From Lichtheimia corymbifera B2541 (lineage: Eukaryota > Mucoromycota > Mucoromycetes > Mucorales > Lichtheimiaceae), in NCBI GenBank assembly GCA_000697475.1, contig JNEU01001088.1, positions 50,832-114,831 of the forward strand: 64,000 nucleotides of DNA, in the 5' to 3' direction. The notes beneath the pieces are model-generated. The model saw only the letters and a program-made list of their open reading frames with translations. It searched no databases and had not been told where the DNA came from. Below, piece by piece: positions 46,135 to 57,506 of the stretch (position 1 is its first letter; each line of letters begins with the position of its first letter). The position numbers and the translations under genes were made by a program.

Positions 46135-47997
46135 CTACTGCTGATGGTGGCGATTACCAATATCCATTTCCTGAAATACCCGTAGCCATTCAGTGCCTGC
46201 TTCTTGACGCATGGATTCAATTTTACGTCTAAACGAAGTGGGAGAAAGAGAGCGATGCCGAGCTTGTTTTTCTTGTTGTTGTTCTTCATCATCGGTGATG
46301 GCAGTTGCTGTTGTGGAGGGACTACGACTACGCCGTGTACTACGCCGTGAACGACGAGTGGAAGAAGAAGCTGATTTTCTACGCGTAATGTTGGCTGCTG
46401 TTTTTTCCAATTCGGTGGCACGATGCACGCGTTTATCATGATTCTCTTTTGTTGCTGCAATAGTATCCTGTTGTGATGAAGATGATGAAGGAGCGGGTGG
46501 TGCTGCAGCGGAAGGAGGTAAAGGTGGTACAGGCGGTGGTGTTTCCTCTTGTTGTTGTTGTTGACGGCCCAATTTGACAAACCGTTTTGACTTTGCACGT
46601 ACGACTTTGGCTGGTTTAGCCGTTGCTGTTGTGGCGACGGTAGGTTGAGGAGCATGGTTCTGATCTTGTAACTGGCGTAATTTGGAAGCTGGGGTATTTT
46701 CGATACGACGGCGTTCAATAAAAGAAGGACGAGAGCCATCGAGTTGGATATCATGATCAGCGTGTTGGTGGAAGGCTGCAAAAATGTCGACACGATAATC
46801 GTTCACAGTGAATGGATTGCCTGCTACCCAAACATCCTCCAGATTGGGCAAGGATACAAGGCGTGTCAATTCGGACCAATCTTCAATCCGGTTATCACGT
46901 AAATCCAGTCGCTTCAAAGACCAAAGCCGATCCAGACCCACAAGCATCGTCAATCGGTTGCCACGTAAATCCAGCTCGTAAATGTTGCCCAAAACGGTAT
47001 TGATGCCTGTCACCGATGAAATCATATTGTGAGCGAGTACAAGCGATGTCAAGTTGTAGAGCAGTGACAAGGCATGTGGCACATCTGCCAACATGTTGGT
47101 GGACAAATCGAGATGTGTTACAGTTGCATGGATACGTTGTGTCACCGCATCATCCAAAGTGATCAAATTGTTGCCTGCCAACGACAACATGCGTAACTGG
47201 CCAAAGTCGCTCTCGCTAGTAATCACCTCCGTAGCATCCTCGACACCTGCTTCACGGACAATAAGTGTGGTCAAGGCATGCGTTGGGATATCTGCCAATA
47301 ATCGTGGATGCACATTGACCAATTCCAAATGAGTCATATGCTTGAAGGGCACCAAAGAAAACGTGGCGTCTGCAGGTAAGGGTCCTTGATATCCTTGGAT
47401 CACTCGTGTATTCTGCATTTGTAATCGTACAGCATCCACTTGAGCCACCATTTGATAAATATGCTCCACATCTTGAAACACGGTCCGTTGTTGCTGTTGT
47501 TGATCAGACCATTGCCGTTGCCAAAAGTTCCAACCAGTACTCAAGGATAAAGTGGATGTGATGGACCCCACCGACATGATGGATCGTGTTTCATCTTGGT
47601 GTGATGTATCCTCTTCGTTGACAATACCATCTTCCGGAACACTACCGAGACGAGCCGGGTCCCCCATATCCAAGCCGACATGTTCAAAATGAACCAACAA
47701 GAAATACAAATGATGCATATCCAATGAAAGGGTCGATGATGGCATATAACTCGTGGTCCTCAATGCACTCGTAGGCGTAGCAGCTGCCAATAATGACATG
47801 TAAGGCACTGTAAGCCCATACAACGACGCGGGTGTGGTGCTGCTGCTGCTACTCGTACTACTTCTCGGTTGACTAGTACTCGTTGTACTCGAACGTCGCT
47901 CATCTCGTTTCCCCACTATCAATCGTCCTTGATTGGCATCTAGATAATGCGACAACGTTCGTATAAATCGGTCTCCTGGAATCGTCGTCGTAGGCAT
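46135..47997 (-). CDS. Leucine-rich repeat protein (STK11IP/SDS22-like repeats)
   Basis: Intronless, 620 aa. The N-terminus 'GDRFIRTLSHYLDANQGRL' is followed by a Ser-rich loop. LRRs of the 22-residue SDS22 type span about 225-400, for example 'LRMLSLAGNNLITLDD', 'VTHLDLSTNMLADVP', 'LTSLVLAHNMISSVTGI', 'IYELDLRGNRLTMLVGL' and 'LKRLDLRDNRIEDWSEL', capped by 'LEDVWVAGNPFTV' and 'YRVDIFAAFHQH'. The C-terminal 180 residues are basic and low-complexity with an RS-like block. The order (N-terminal FIRTL box, LRR, LRR cap) resembles fungal relatives of LKB1-interacting protein STK11IP. A protein-protein scaffold role is likely; the partner is unknown. Expression of such a long intronless gene is unremarkable here. 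Confidence 0.75.
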   Translation of the reverse strand: MPTTTIPGDRFIRTLSHYLDANQGRLIVGKRDERRSSTTSTSQPRSSTSSSSSTTPASLYGLTVPYMSLLAAATPTSALRTTSYMPSSTLSLDMHHLYFLLVHFEHVGLDMGDPARLGSVPEDGIVNEEDTSHQDETRSIMSVGSITSTLSLSTGWNFWQRQWSDQQQQQRTVFQDVEHIYQMVAQVDAVRLQMQNTRVIQGYQGPLPADATFSLVPFKHMTHLELVNVHPRLLADIPTHALTTLIVREAGVEDATEVITSESDFGQLRMLSLAGNNLITLDDAVTQRIHATVTHLDLSTNMLADVPHALSLLYNLTSLVLAHNMISSVTGINTVLGNIYELDLRGNRLTMLVGLDRLWSLKRLDLRDNRIEDWSELTRLVSLPNLEDVWVAGNPFTVNDYRVDIFAAFHQHADHDIQLDGSRPSFIERRRIENTPASKLRQLQDQNHAPQPTVATTATAKPAKVVRAKSKRFVKLGRQQQQQEETPPPVPPLPPSAAAPPAPSSSSSQQDTIAATKENHDKRVHRATELEKTAANITRRKSASSSTRRSRRSTRRSRSPSTTATAITDDEEQQQEKQARHRSLSPTSFRRKIESMRQEAGTEWLRVFQEMDIGNRHHQQ

Positions 47998-48491
47998 GGT
48001 GTGTGCGTGTGTGTGTGTCGCTTTTCAAATTCCCCAATGGCGTTAACGCGTACACGTTGTTGTGAAAATAAAAAAGAGCGGATGCTCCAAATGGGTGTCG
48101 AATGGGTGCAAAGGTGCCTCTCAATGAGAAGACAAGTCGAAAACAAAAGAAAAGAGAGAGAAAAAAGCGTATTATGCAACCTCTTTTGACCATCCAACCT
48201 TAACACACACAATTATTGCCGCCGCCACCACCGCCCATCCGCCCGCTTGTTTTTCCCACTTGCCATCTGAGTATGTAACATGCTCAAGTTGTTAACGGGA
48301 TAGTGTATATTAATAATAGAATATAGGTTTGGATGGTGGCCATAGCGCACTAATAGAGTACTTGTGAGATGGTGATGATGCATAAAAAAGTACAAGAGAG
48401 AGAGAGAGGAGTAGTAGAGATAGAGAAAGAAGAGGTGTGTGTGTTTAAAAGGAAAGGAGAATAAACGGCCCAGCCGTATAGTATATATATA
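47998..48491. other. Intergenic interval, LRR promoter and NDT80-type 3' flank
   Basis: 494 bp. A (GT)n run lies just before the LRR start (48001-48018). GA-rich DNA at 48390-48430 is close to the NDT80-type 3' end. No gene was seen. Confidence 0.55.
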
Positions 48492-50287
48492 TTATGGGTG
48501 AGGATGGTTGTTAATAGCTGTTGTGTGTGGAGGTGCAAGGGCAGAAGAATGAGGATAAGGTGTATAGCTTTGATAAGGATTTCCTGCTGGTGGTGGTGGT
48601 AGTTGGTGTTGTTGTAAAGGAGGAGGAGGAGGAGCTACGCCTGTGGGTGGATAACCAAGTTGTTGTTGTTGTTGTGAAAAGTCCTTGTATGTATAATAGT
48701 CTGGTTGTTGTTGCTGTTGTTGTGATGGTGGTTGATGGAAATAATCAGGATGATGATGATGATGTGAAGAAGATGGTGTCGTGGCAGCTTGTGCTTGTTG
48801 CTGCTGTGAAGGAATTGTATAATTATTGCTGTTGTGTGAAGGCGATGATGGTGGATAACCTGAAGCGAGTGGAGGAGGATAACCATAATAAGGAGAATAA
48901 GGTCCAAGATCACTGACGGGTGATGTGGGTAAACTCATATAACGGCCAGCTTGTGGAGGTGGAGGTGGTGGTGGTAAACGATGATCATTGTTACTACCGA
49001 CAATGGCAGCAGCATGTTGATCTTGATGCGATGGCATTCCTGTAGCAGCAGCAGCAGCAGCAACATCACCACCTGTAGAAGAGGCCATACTATTATGCCG
49101 GTATCGAGTATGGGAATCCGCATAATGACCAGGACTACGACCCCGTACAACCAATGGAGCTGAATGACATGTTGCGACACGAATTTGTTGTCCTTGGCTT
49201 GTGTTGGCAAACAGGTCAATAATGATCTCATAGTATTGTTGAGCAGCACGTCGTTTGCCGTTATTTGCTGTGGCTGTCTTGAATTGCATACGTTCAAAAG
49301 TGACAATATGATGACTGGATCCCACCGATGCTAAATGTAGATTGCCTCCTGCACGTACGGGTTGTGGACGTGGCATCATTTGTGGACCTTTATCACGTTT
49401 AGGGGTCATCATCACCAATTCAATCTTTTTATCAGGTTTGCCAGAGACACATGCGCTTGCACCAATTGAAAAGAATTCCACTTGATGTGATTGATCCGAT
49501 TGACGTAAAAGACAAGGGACTTCAGGTCCTTGTAAAAGATAATTGACACCATGGACATCGAATGTGCTGCTCACTTGGAAATAATTGCGACGATAGCATG
49601 CCCAATCCTGATCCGCTCGGAAAAATCCCCGGTCCATTTTTGCATGCAGTTGTACCTGAAACCTAAATACACGTGGTTGGTATGAGGGAAAAAAGGCTCT
49701 TGTATATTAACTTACCCATTGGTTTGGTCCAAGCTGACTAGGTCATGGAGTTGCTCGGTGGATGAAAACGAGGGACCCATCTCAAATGAAAAGATCGATT
49801 CGGCTCTTCGTTTTCTGATTGGCCCGGCGAATTGATGATATGGATGAGAAGGGAAACTTGTCATGCTCGTGAAACTCGCTGGTCGAGTAGGAAGGTTGGG
49901 TCGTGCTCCTGCTCCTCCTTCACCACTACTCGTACTATTACTGGGTGATCGACTACTACTGCTACTAGCAATCGGTGTAGGTGGAAGGGATGTAGTAGTG
50001 TTAGTAGTAGCAGTAGCAGCATCAGGTCGAGGTGTTTCAGGTTGAGTCAACGACATTAGTCTAATTATGCATGTATATTATTACTATCAGCATAAACACC
50101 TTGCCATTAAAACATAACAATGAAAACCAACTTACCCTGGAATGGATACATCGCCACTAGGGGTTGCTTCTGTTGATGCCATTGATACATTGGGGTGTGG
50201 AGCTGGAACGTCACGATACAACGAGGGTGGGTAACTGGTATAGCTGGGAACTGATTCCTGAGATGGCGACCATTTGCTCTCTTGCAT
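48492..50287 (-). CDS. NDT80/PhoG-type transcription factor
   Basis: DNA-binding factor of the NDT80/PhoG family (Ig-like fold), whose fungal members control meiosis, nutrient response, protease secretion or cell fusion incompatibility. Exons 50136-50287, 49716-50060 and 48492-49662; 555 aa. The N-terminal 150 residues are Ser/Thr/Pro-rich. The DNA-binding domain runs about 160-325: 'KMDRGFFRADQDWACYRRNY', 'FQVSSTF', 'KKIELVMMTPKRDKGP', 'FERMQFKTATANNGKRRAAQ' and 'VRGRSPGHYAD', all strongly conserved. The C-terminal half is Gln/His/Pro/Tyr low-complexity and encoded by long CAA/CAG runs, a likely activation region. The start at 50287 is the first ATG in frame with the spliced first exon. Confidence 0.92.
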
Positions 50288-51858
50288 CTCAAGTAATAGA
50301 TCGTCGAGCGAGATATTTTAAAGTAAAAAGAGGAGAGTGAAAAAGAGGATAATGAAAAGAGAAAAAAAAAGCGTGGTACTTTTTTTCTGACCGGGTAATC
50401 AAGTAGTGGATTGACCTCGTACACATGATCTTTTTTCTGTCGCTGCTGCTGATGTTGCTTTTTAACTAGCGCACACCCTACTTTGGCTTCATGGGTGGTT
50501 AAAGCTTGCTTGTGAGAATATTTGCTGACACAATGTCATCTCGTTTCTTTTAGGACATTTCCCATATGACGCAAGCATTACAACTCGGGTTCATTCATAA
50601 GAACAACCTTTTGTAGTAGCAGTGACAACCATCCATGGCAATGCAATTCATGCACTATATTATTATGGCATGTATCTTGATTCTTGGTTGCGAGGCACTC
50701 ACAATGACCACGAACCTGAGTCCTAATGTACATACAAAGCATCCCATCCCCACCCCCAACCACACCTTAATGACATCAACCTTTGTTCATTGTTGCTTAT
50801 AATGCCTTCTTGCTTCTTCTTGTCGTCATCAGTGATAATAAAAAGATGATGGTATCTTCATCTTTCGGAATTCCCATTTGCGTCTTTTTGTACCTTAAAC
50901 GGCAACAAATTCCAAGCGCATAGGCAGAGTCAATCGTGACACAAGACCATGTGTCGCATTCCTCCTCAGGTCATTCTTACAATGAGCATTGGGTAAATTG
51001 TATGCAGTAACAACAATGGGATCATATCACGTGCATGAAGCGATTGACAGCTTTAAAGTGGGCGATCATTCATGTATGCTGGAGGATCATTAACAACCTT
51101 TTTTTGCCATCCTTTACTATGGGAAGCAGCTTGTGCCATTGCCATCATAATAACAGGATGATCTCTGTGACTGGAAAATGTATGTAAGAACAAGGGCGAG
51201 TGACCTGCAAACGCTTTTTATGATATGATCCGGTTATAGTAGATGACAATGGATACCCGCCATGATGACAGTGATGATGCCATCATGTACTTTCAAAATT
51301 TACAAATGAACCAGGTGCTGGTATTTACGCATTGTATTACTACTACCTGCATAATGAAAGATCCACATTACACGTGGTAATGGCCCCTACCATTCTTCAT
51401 ATCATGCAGCGCCGGTGTTATCATGTGTTCGTGATGGGCACTCACATACTTACAATTAGCTCATCGGATCTAGGTTTATGCAATCCCATTCTTTTGGGCT
51501 TACAGAATCTATGTCGTGTAACTTTCACTATGAACATCGAGCCTATGTAGAGTTGTAACGAAAAAGGAGAGGTATATAAAATTAAGGTTGCATTTACAAA
51601 AAGGTGAGTGTGTGAGTGTTTATCTTTATACAATGGATGTGTATGTGTAGACTTTAAAAAAAGTGTGTGGATGAAGCTTGGTATACAGGATGATAATATG
51701 AGAGGACGCAGCATGGATGATGGGGGGTTTTGAGGGAGGAACCTGTTGTTGTTTTAGGATGGCATTTATAATATCAACAACAATAATAATAAAAAAGGTA
51801 TGGGAGATGGATCGCATCACCAAAAAAGAATGCACGTAATAATATAAGGATGCACATT
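50288..51858. other. Intergenic interval, no gene recognised
   Basis: 1.57 kb between two minus-strand genes. The left part is the NDT80-type leader (a strong CT/GA-rich region at 50320-50390). Short frames in the remainder have no coding character. Confidence 0.6.
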
Positions 51859-52826
51859 TCACTCCACCCCGTCCTGTTGTTGTAATGATGATGCGTCTTC
51901 TGTTGTTGCTGGTGGTAACATTAATTTCGATAATCCCTCATTTTCACTGTATACAATGCAATCCCGATTAGGCTTGTTGTTGTGTTCAAGGAAACGTCGA
52001 ACAAAAGGACAAGTAGGAATCACCAAAAGCTTGGCTGCTTCGGCCCACCGAAACCCCTGAGTCACCAAGAGATCACCCAGACCTAAATCTCGGTATGCCA
52101 CCGGGATTTCCTAAAAGAGAGATGAGTCGTTTTCTCTCTTTCTGTCTTCATGCTGAGACTTACAGTATGATAAAATTCTATCATTTTTTGGAATCGGGTA
52201 GGTAGATAGCACAAGGCCGCTATTATGTGTATGTATGTGAGTGCGAGAATTCGGCATGAGAGAAGAATACAAGCCCGCTTTTGCTGTTGCTTACCCATCG
52301 TTCCTTTGGAATCAAGTGTTATCCGAAACATGCAACAATACATGTCATGAACAACATCACCCACATCAAAAGGCGGTTTACGTATCCATGGTTGTTGCTG
52401 CTGTTTTTGTTGAGCAATGACGACCATGCGTAATTTGTTATGGGCATCCATAGTAGGTGTAGCTGAATGGGACGGAGGGTTGGTGGTGGTAGTAGTAGGA
52501 TGATCAGATGGGATGGGTGTAGGAAAGGAATCAATGGTAAGAGGTGGCGTGAGTGGACCCACACTGCTGCTATTGCTCACAATATGGGTATGGCTGACGG
52601 AAACAGAGGGAGCGGCAAATAAGGGACCTGAATACAATCGTGGAAATGGAAGAGCTGCTTTGAAACTTTGACTGAGCTGACGGGGTATAAAAGGAAAACT
52701 GTTGCGATGGATCTTGGGTCTACCGTTACTGGTCGTTGATGATGATGATGTTGTGATGGATCCTGATGATTCGATAGCAGACGGTGTAGAGGAACTAGGT
52801 GATGGAGGAGGTCGTGTCGCCATCAT
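51859..52826 (-). CDS. Hypothetical protein, 279 aa
   Basis: Exons 52295-52826, 52164-52219 and 51859-52110; phases close to 279 aa. The first 115 residues are Ser/Thr/Pro low-complexity with 'KIHRNSFPFIPRQLSQSFKA'. The folded part begins near 125: 'LRMVVIAQQ', 'PPFDVGDVVHDMYCCMFRIT', then across the splices 'AALCYLPTRFQKMIEFYHT' and 'EIPVAYRDLGLGDLLVTQGF' with 'RWAEAAKLLVIPTC'. No catalytic motif, signal peptide or membrane segment is visible, and I do not recognise a family. Spliceable exons with consistent phase and conserved-looking text argue that it is a real gene. Its promoter (52830-52870) is a GA/GT-rich strip. Confidence 0.65.
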
Positions 52827-54241
52827 CAAGTAGAAAAAAGAGAGAGAGAAAGAGAGGGTGTGTGTGTGTGCGTGTGTGTGAAAGGGGCAAAGGAGAAAAA
52901 GAGAAAGATCGAGTCTTGTTTAACAAAACAGAAAAATTAAAGAGAGAAAGGATGGCTCGCCTAAACCTTAAACTCATCTTTGGAACTTTTTTTGCTATGC
53001 TTACCAGACACACACATATAAACATTCCCATCATCAGATATGGGTGAAAAAAAGTCTTCCATGCACATGCATGCGTCGTGTCATGAATATGTATCCGCCC
53101 GCCCTTTTCCGCAAACAGAGCGTGTGCCTAGATGCATGCCCCGCGTCGAATGCCCGAGCCGATACTGCACATGATATAGGATAATGGTAATAATGGTGGT
53201 AGCCATTTGGCTTTGTTGCGTACCTTGAATATTTTTCCTGTTAAACGTCGTATCCTCTAAAAGGAAATGTATCCAAGGACTTTGTCGTTTGATAGTGTCA
53301 TGCTTATCGCGCGAACACGCTATATCAATCTACAAAAAAATACAATATACTATAAACAGCTTGGTGTGCTCGCTCTTTAAACAAGTAGATCGACCTTTGT
53401 ACGCTTGAAATCAAGATCACCACGGCAAAAGAATACACCAGCAATCGAGTGCATATGATATGATACGACGTTGTGCTGTTGCCCAAGATAGATCACACTC
53501 TTTTTGCTTTGTTTAGAATCACAAAAGTCTTTCCTTCTCGTGTACCCGCAGCAACCCCCCGTAAATGTATTTGTTGTTTTGTGCATGCACATACCATTAT
53601 AAGGCGATGCTCCGGTTGTGTGTATGTGTGTGTATGTGTGTAGCAACAACTTGATGCCAAACAACTATGAACCGGCTCCGAGAAACAAAATCAGAGAGAA
53701 ACGCGGGGTCATCATTCAGGGGGAACCACCTGTGTAACCTGAGTTCTAAAACGGGTCACGTCTCAGCAGCAGTATCCATGAAACGGTATATCGCGATCCA
53801 AGTGTGAGAACCCCCCTTCTCTTCTCTCACTCTTACTCACCCCCTTGCTGTCAACGGAGAGTGAGAGCTTGATCATGTATATGTAGGTTCAGCATTATCA
53901 TGGTCTGTGCTTCTCCCAAAAACAACAAAGTTGTCAACACGCTGAACGAGTGTTATGCTTTATTCTAGTGATTGGGCGTTTCGTCGGTACTTTGGGTCGT
54001 ACAGCAAAGGATGATGATGACACATGATATTATAGACCATTTCTGCTCCTCTCCTCCTCTCACGCATTTTGGTGTCGTCGTCGTCGCCTAGAGTAGTAAA
54101 AGTGGTTCTCGCCACGATTATCCATTGTCGAGATAAAATAGCCCAAGGTGATGTCATCCTTTTTCTTTTTCTCTTTCTCTTTTTCTTTTCACTCTTCCTC
54201 CTTTTTTTCTTTTTCTCACTCGCTTGTGCTTTTTATCCATC
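52827..54241. other. Divergent intergenic region, no gene recognised
   Basis: 1.4 kb between two genes facing apart. It contains GA- and GT-rich leaders on the left, CT-rich pyrimidine tracts (54150-54235) just before the right-hand ATG, and no supported gene. A 95-codon minus frame at 53377-53664 has low-complexity content only. Confidence 0.55.
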
Positions 54242-55612
54242 ATGCCTGCTCATCCTCCTCCTGCTGCTGGTGCTATTGAACGTACACGCAAAACCAGTCT
54301 TACCAAGCGAGCAAGCACCAAAGTGCGCCATTTGCTGCAGGTAAACTTTATGCTGACTTACGTTTAAATGATATCTTATGCAACATCATAGCGTAACAAG
54401 ACACGAGGAAAGAGTAACAGCATTAGTCGTGTGGAAGAATCACCAGTAGCGGCAGAAAGGGTGAATACGAATAAAACCGACACAAGTGCCGAAAGCATCA
54501 GCACCAGCCAAAGCAGTGGGAATTATAGCGATCATGACAACAACAATACCCAACCGCAGCAACCAACGACTTTTAATACTACTACTATCAAGAGTATCAG
54601 CAGTGAAAAAGAAAAATCCAGCCCATCTCTTACTTCTAGTGAAGAAAAGGTGGAAGCTCATGATCCTGAGAAATCACAGCATGATAACCAAAAGGAGCCT
54701 GATGAATCAGCAGTACTCACACCAGAACCTAATCCAGCTTCTTCTTCTTCATCACCACCACAACCACCACCAGCAGCCGTGGCGGGACCCATGTCTACAT
54801 CCATAGTGATGGTAGATCTTGAGCGGGATGAGGATGGCGGAGCGGAACCTATCATGAATAGCCATGCTAATTTGGCCGAACAAGAAACATACGATACAAC
54901 AGCAACAACGCATCATGCCACCAGCAACAACAACACAGACGTAGTCGTGGAACCACCATCCCCTACACAACCACCTGTAGTTGCTTATGATTTGAAACAA
55001 ATTGAGGATATTACAGAGGCAACCTCTCGTGTGGTATCATCGGATGAAGAAGTGGAAGAAGACGAGGAAGAAGAATCATCCTCTCGAGCTGTTGTTGTAC
55101 GTCAAGTAGCCTATGATGTGGTGGTGCATCGAAACACTGAGCGTACCAACATTGTACGCACCTTGTCATGTAAGGGTGATTTTGCGGATATGTATATTCT
55201 TTTATGCTGATCATCCTAAAGCCTTGCGTACCATGGGATACAATTGGCCAGTGGCATTTTCAGCAGCGCTGATTATTCATTTGGGAATTCCTTTCCGATT
55301 ACACTGGCATTCTCTAGCAGGCTGGATTCAATCTCATGGCAGGTATCGAGATACTGTACGTGGATTGACATTGGGAGATGGTTTCCGTGCTGTAAGAGCC
55401 ATGGAATTAAGAACACGGATGCGATGGTGGCATCTAAAGACATGGTATGTATGTGTGTGTGTGTGTGTGCGGTATCTATGTATTCATCTGACCTTATGCA
55501 AACAAAAAGGTTGGTGCATCGTCTACAATGGCTACTGACATTTACAATCCTCCATGATCCAATGCTTCATATGATCACGTTACCATCATTACAACGATTT
55601 GGCATACAATAG
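54242..55612 (+). CDS. Hypothetical protein with disordered N-terminus and conserved C-terminal domain, 400 aa
   Basis: Exons 54242-54340, 54392-55169, 55222-55444 and 55510-55612; 400 aa. The N-terminus is basic ('ERTRKTSLTKRASTKVRHLL'). A long Ser/Glu/Gln/Thr-rich acidic linker follows (about 50-250) with an Asp/Glu run near 255-265. The last 130 residues are different: Trp/Arg/His-rich and partly hydrophobic, such as 'MGYNWPVAFSAALIIHLGIP', 'LHWHSLAGWIQSHGRYRDT' and 'TRMRWWHLKTWLVHRLQWLL'. That composition would suit a membrane-associated or tightly packed helical domain. I do not recognise the family. The 52-65 bp introns are standard. Confidence 0.65.
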
Positions 55613-55769
55613 TAAACATCTTTTTATATTCAAATAAAGAAAGCGTGAGTGATATATATTCGACATGGATTGATAGAGGATAAACATATGCGGGAAAAAA
55701 AGGTGATACACAAAAGAAGGAAAGGGGGAGGAGGAGGAGGAAAAGAAAAAAAGATATCGTCCTTGTTGT

Positions 55770-57090
55770 CTAGGATACGGTGGTGGTGGTAGTGGTGGTA
55801 ACGGGTGTTGCTGGTGTTGCTGTTGCTGGTGTTGCTGCATCATTTTCTTGTGGTGTTGGTGGTGGTGCCTTTTGAACGATTTCTACATAGTTGGCAGGGA
55901 ACATGCCCATACGACCATCCCTCAGTCGACCTCTCCACCATTGACTAGGTTGGTTTGTGACGGGATCGTTCTTTGATAGAATGGCAACAATATCACCCTT
56001 TTTCAGATTGAGTTCATTAGGTGATTCTGCTGTAAAGTCATAAGTGGCACGAGCGAATTCGAGTTTGGCTGGATCGATCTTTGCAAGGCTCATGGGATCT
56101 TGTGGATTAACGCCTTGAAGCTTCATTTGTTCTTGTTGTTTGGCGGTGATGAGTTGAATCAATTTGTGCATCAAGTAAGGAAGACCGATGACCATGAATA
56201 AAAAGATGAAGATGGGTTTGCGTGAAAGTTTGGGCTTGTTGGCCATCTTTGATTCGAATTGCTGAAACTCCATAAAGTTCATTTGATCAGGTTTGCCAGG
56301 TTCAACACGACCCAAGATTTTGTTGATGAAGCGACGTGTTAATCGGTATAATGCCAGGACGCTAAAGACTTGACCAAGGTAATTGCGTAGATAGCCAAGT
56401 TGTTCTGCCATGCCGACAATAGCCATAAAACTTGAATGGGTGGCCATAAAAGTTGAATCCAACATTTGTGCAAAGCCGCCAAATGCACCCACGATTTGTT
56501 CGATGACTTCAAAGGCCGGTCGAGTGCCCATTTCCATACGTTGTGTAAGGCCCATTTCTCCCTCAGGACCACCGCCCATCATTCGATTGCCATAGCCGAA
56601 TCGATTATATCCACCATAGCCGCCCATACCGCCATAGCTGCCATAGCCGCCCATGCCTCCATAGCTGCCGTAGCCGCCCATGCCACCGTATCGACTGTAG
56701 CTGCTGCCATAGCCACCGTAGCCGCCATAGCCGCCATAGCTACCCATGCCACCATAACTGCCGAGTCCGCCGTAACTAGAACCATAGCTGCCCATGCCAC
56801 CATAGCCTGTAGTGCCATAGCCTGTAGTGCCATAACCTGCTGTTCCGTAACCTGTTGAATAGAATTAGTATAAAAAAAGAGTCCATGGAGTCGATTGGGA
56901 AGGGAAAATTACCTGTTGACGAGTTCAATGTGCTTGCAGCTGCAGCTGAAGATCGAGTTGGAACAGGTGGTGCAGTAGTCGAATCTTGAGTCATTGATGC
57001 TGCAGTTGTAGGTGACGTTACTGCTGTCGAGGTAGCTGCAGCAGTCGATCCTGCATTGTTGACTTCCCAGGGTTTGGGTGGAGATGGCAT
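55770..57090 (-). CDS. PEX13: Peroxisomal membrane protein PEX13 (docking complex, SH3 domain)
   Basis: Peroxin of the import docking complex, binding PEX14 and the receptor PEX5 at the peroxisomal membrane. Exons 56913-57090 and 55770-56851; 419 aa. N-terminal 'MPSPPKPWEVNNAG' is the typical PEX13 start. A Gly/Tyr-rich segment of YGG(M)GSYGG repeats spans about 60-135, longer than usual; such YG-rich regions of PEX13 form the hydrogel-like import mesh (established for yeast PEX13). Membrane-proximal helices follow ('FEVIEQIVGAFGGFAQMLDS', 'FIFLFMVIGLPYLMHKLI'). The SH3 domain is about 315-385 ('FARATYDFTAESPNELNLKK' to 'GMFPANYVEIV'), retaining the ALYDF-, W- and PxxY-type ligand residues. 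A Thr/Pro/Ala tail ends the protein. Confidence 0.95.
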
Positions 57091-57506
57091 TTGTGTGTGC
57101 TGTAAAAGAGAGTGTTGGGAAAGTGGACAAGGAAGTGTGTGAGTGTGGATTTCTATTTGTCATTTGAATTTACCCTCCACAAATAGGGCCCACCAATCGT
57201 ATTTTGTGGGGGGATTATCCCTTACTGTGGGCATCTTGAAGCCCATCTCTCACTTTTTGCTACGAGTCATTGTCATCCATCAAAGCTGTGTTAATCATTC
57301 AATCCATCCTTGAATGCTCTAATTCACATACGTACAAAGAACACACAACACATACACAAAGACACAACCTTATATCTTCTTTTTTCATATGGATATAAAA
57401 AAGCACGTGAAGTATGCAAGCCATGTGATTCTACCCACTTTGAACAAAAGCAACTAGACATTTATTGAATTGTATGTCTCTCTTTCTCCCAAATTAGACC
57501 GCGAGT
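57091..57506. other. Intergenic interval, PEX13 promoter
   Basis: 416 bp between the PEX13 start and the ribosomal protein stop. No gene was seen. Confidence 0.55.

Noticed and set aside
45151..53570. Shared 14-base string (aaccccccgtaaat) at about 45154 and 53554 as possible element ends
   Set aside because: A match of this length is expected several times by chance in 64 kb, and flanks do not align.
56640..56850. CRISPR-like direct repeats
   Set aside because: They are in-frame Gly/Tyr codons of PEX13, without unique spacers.
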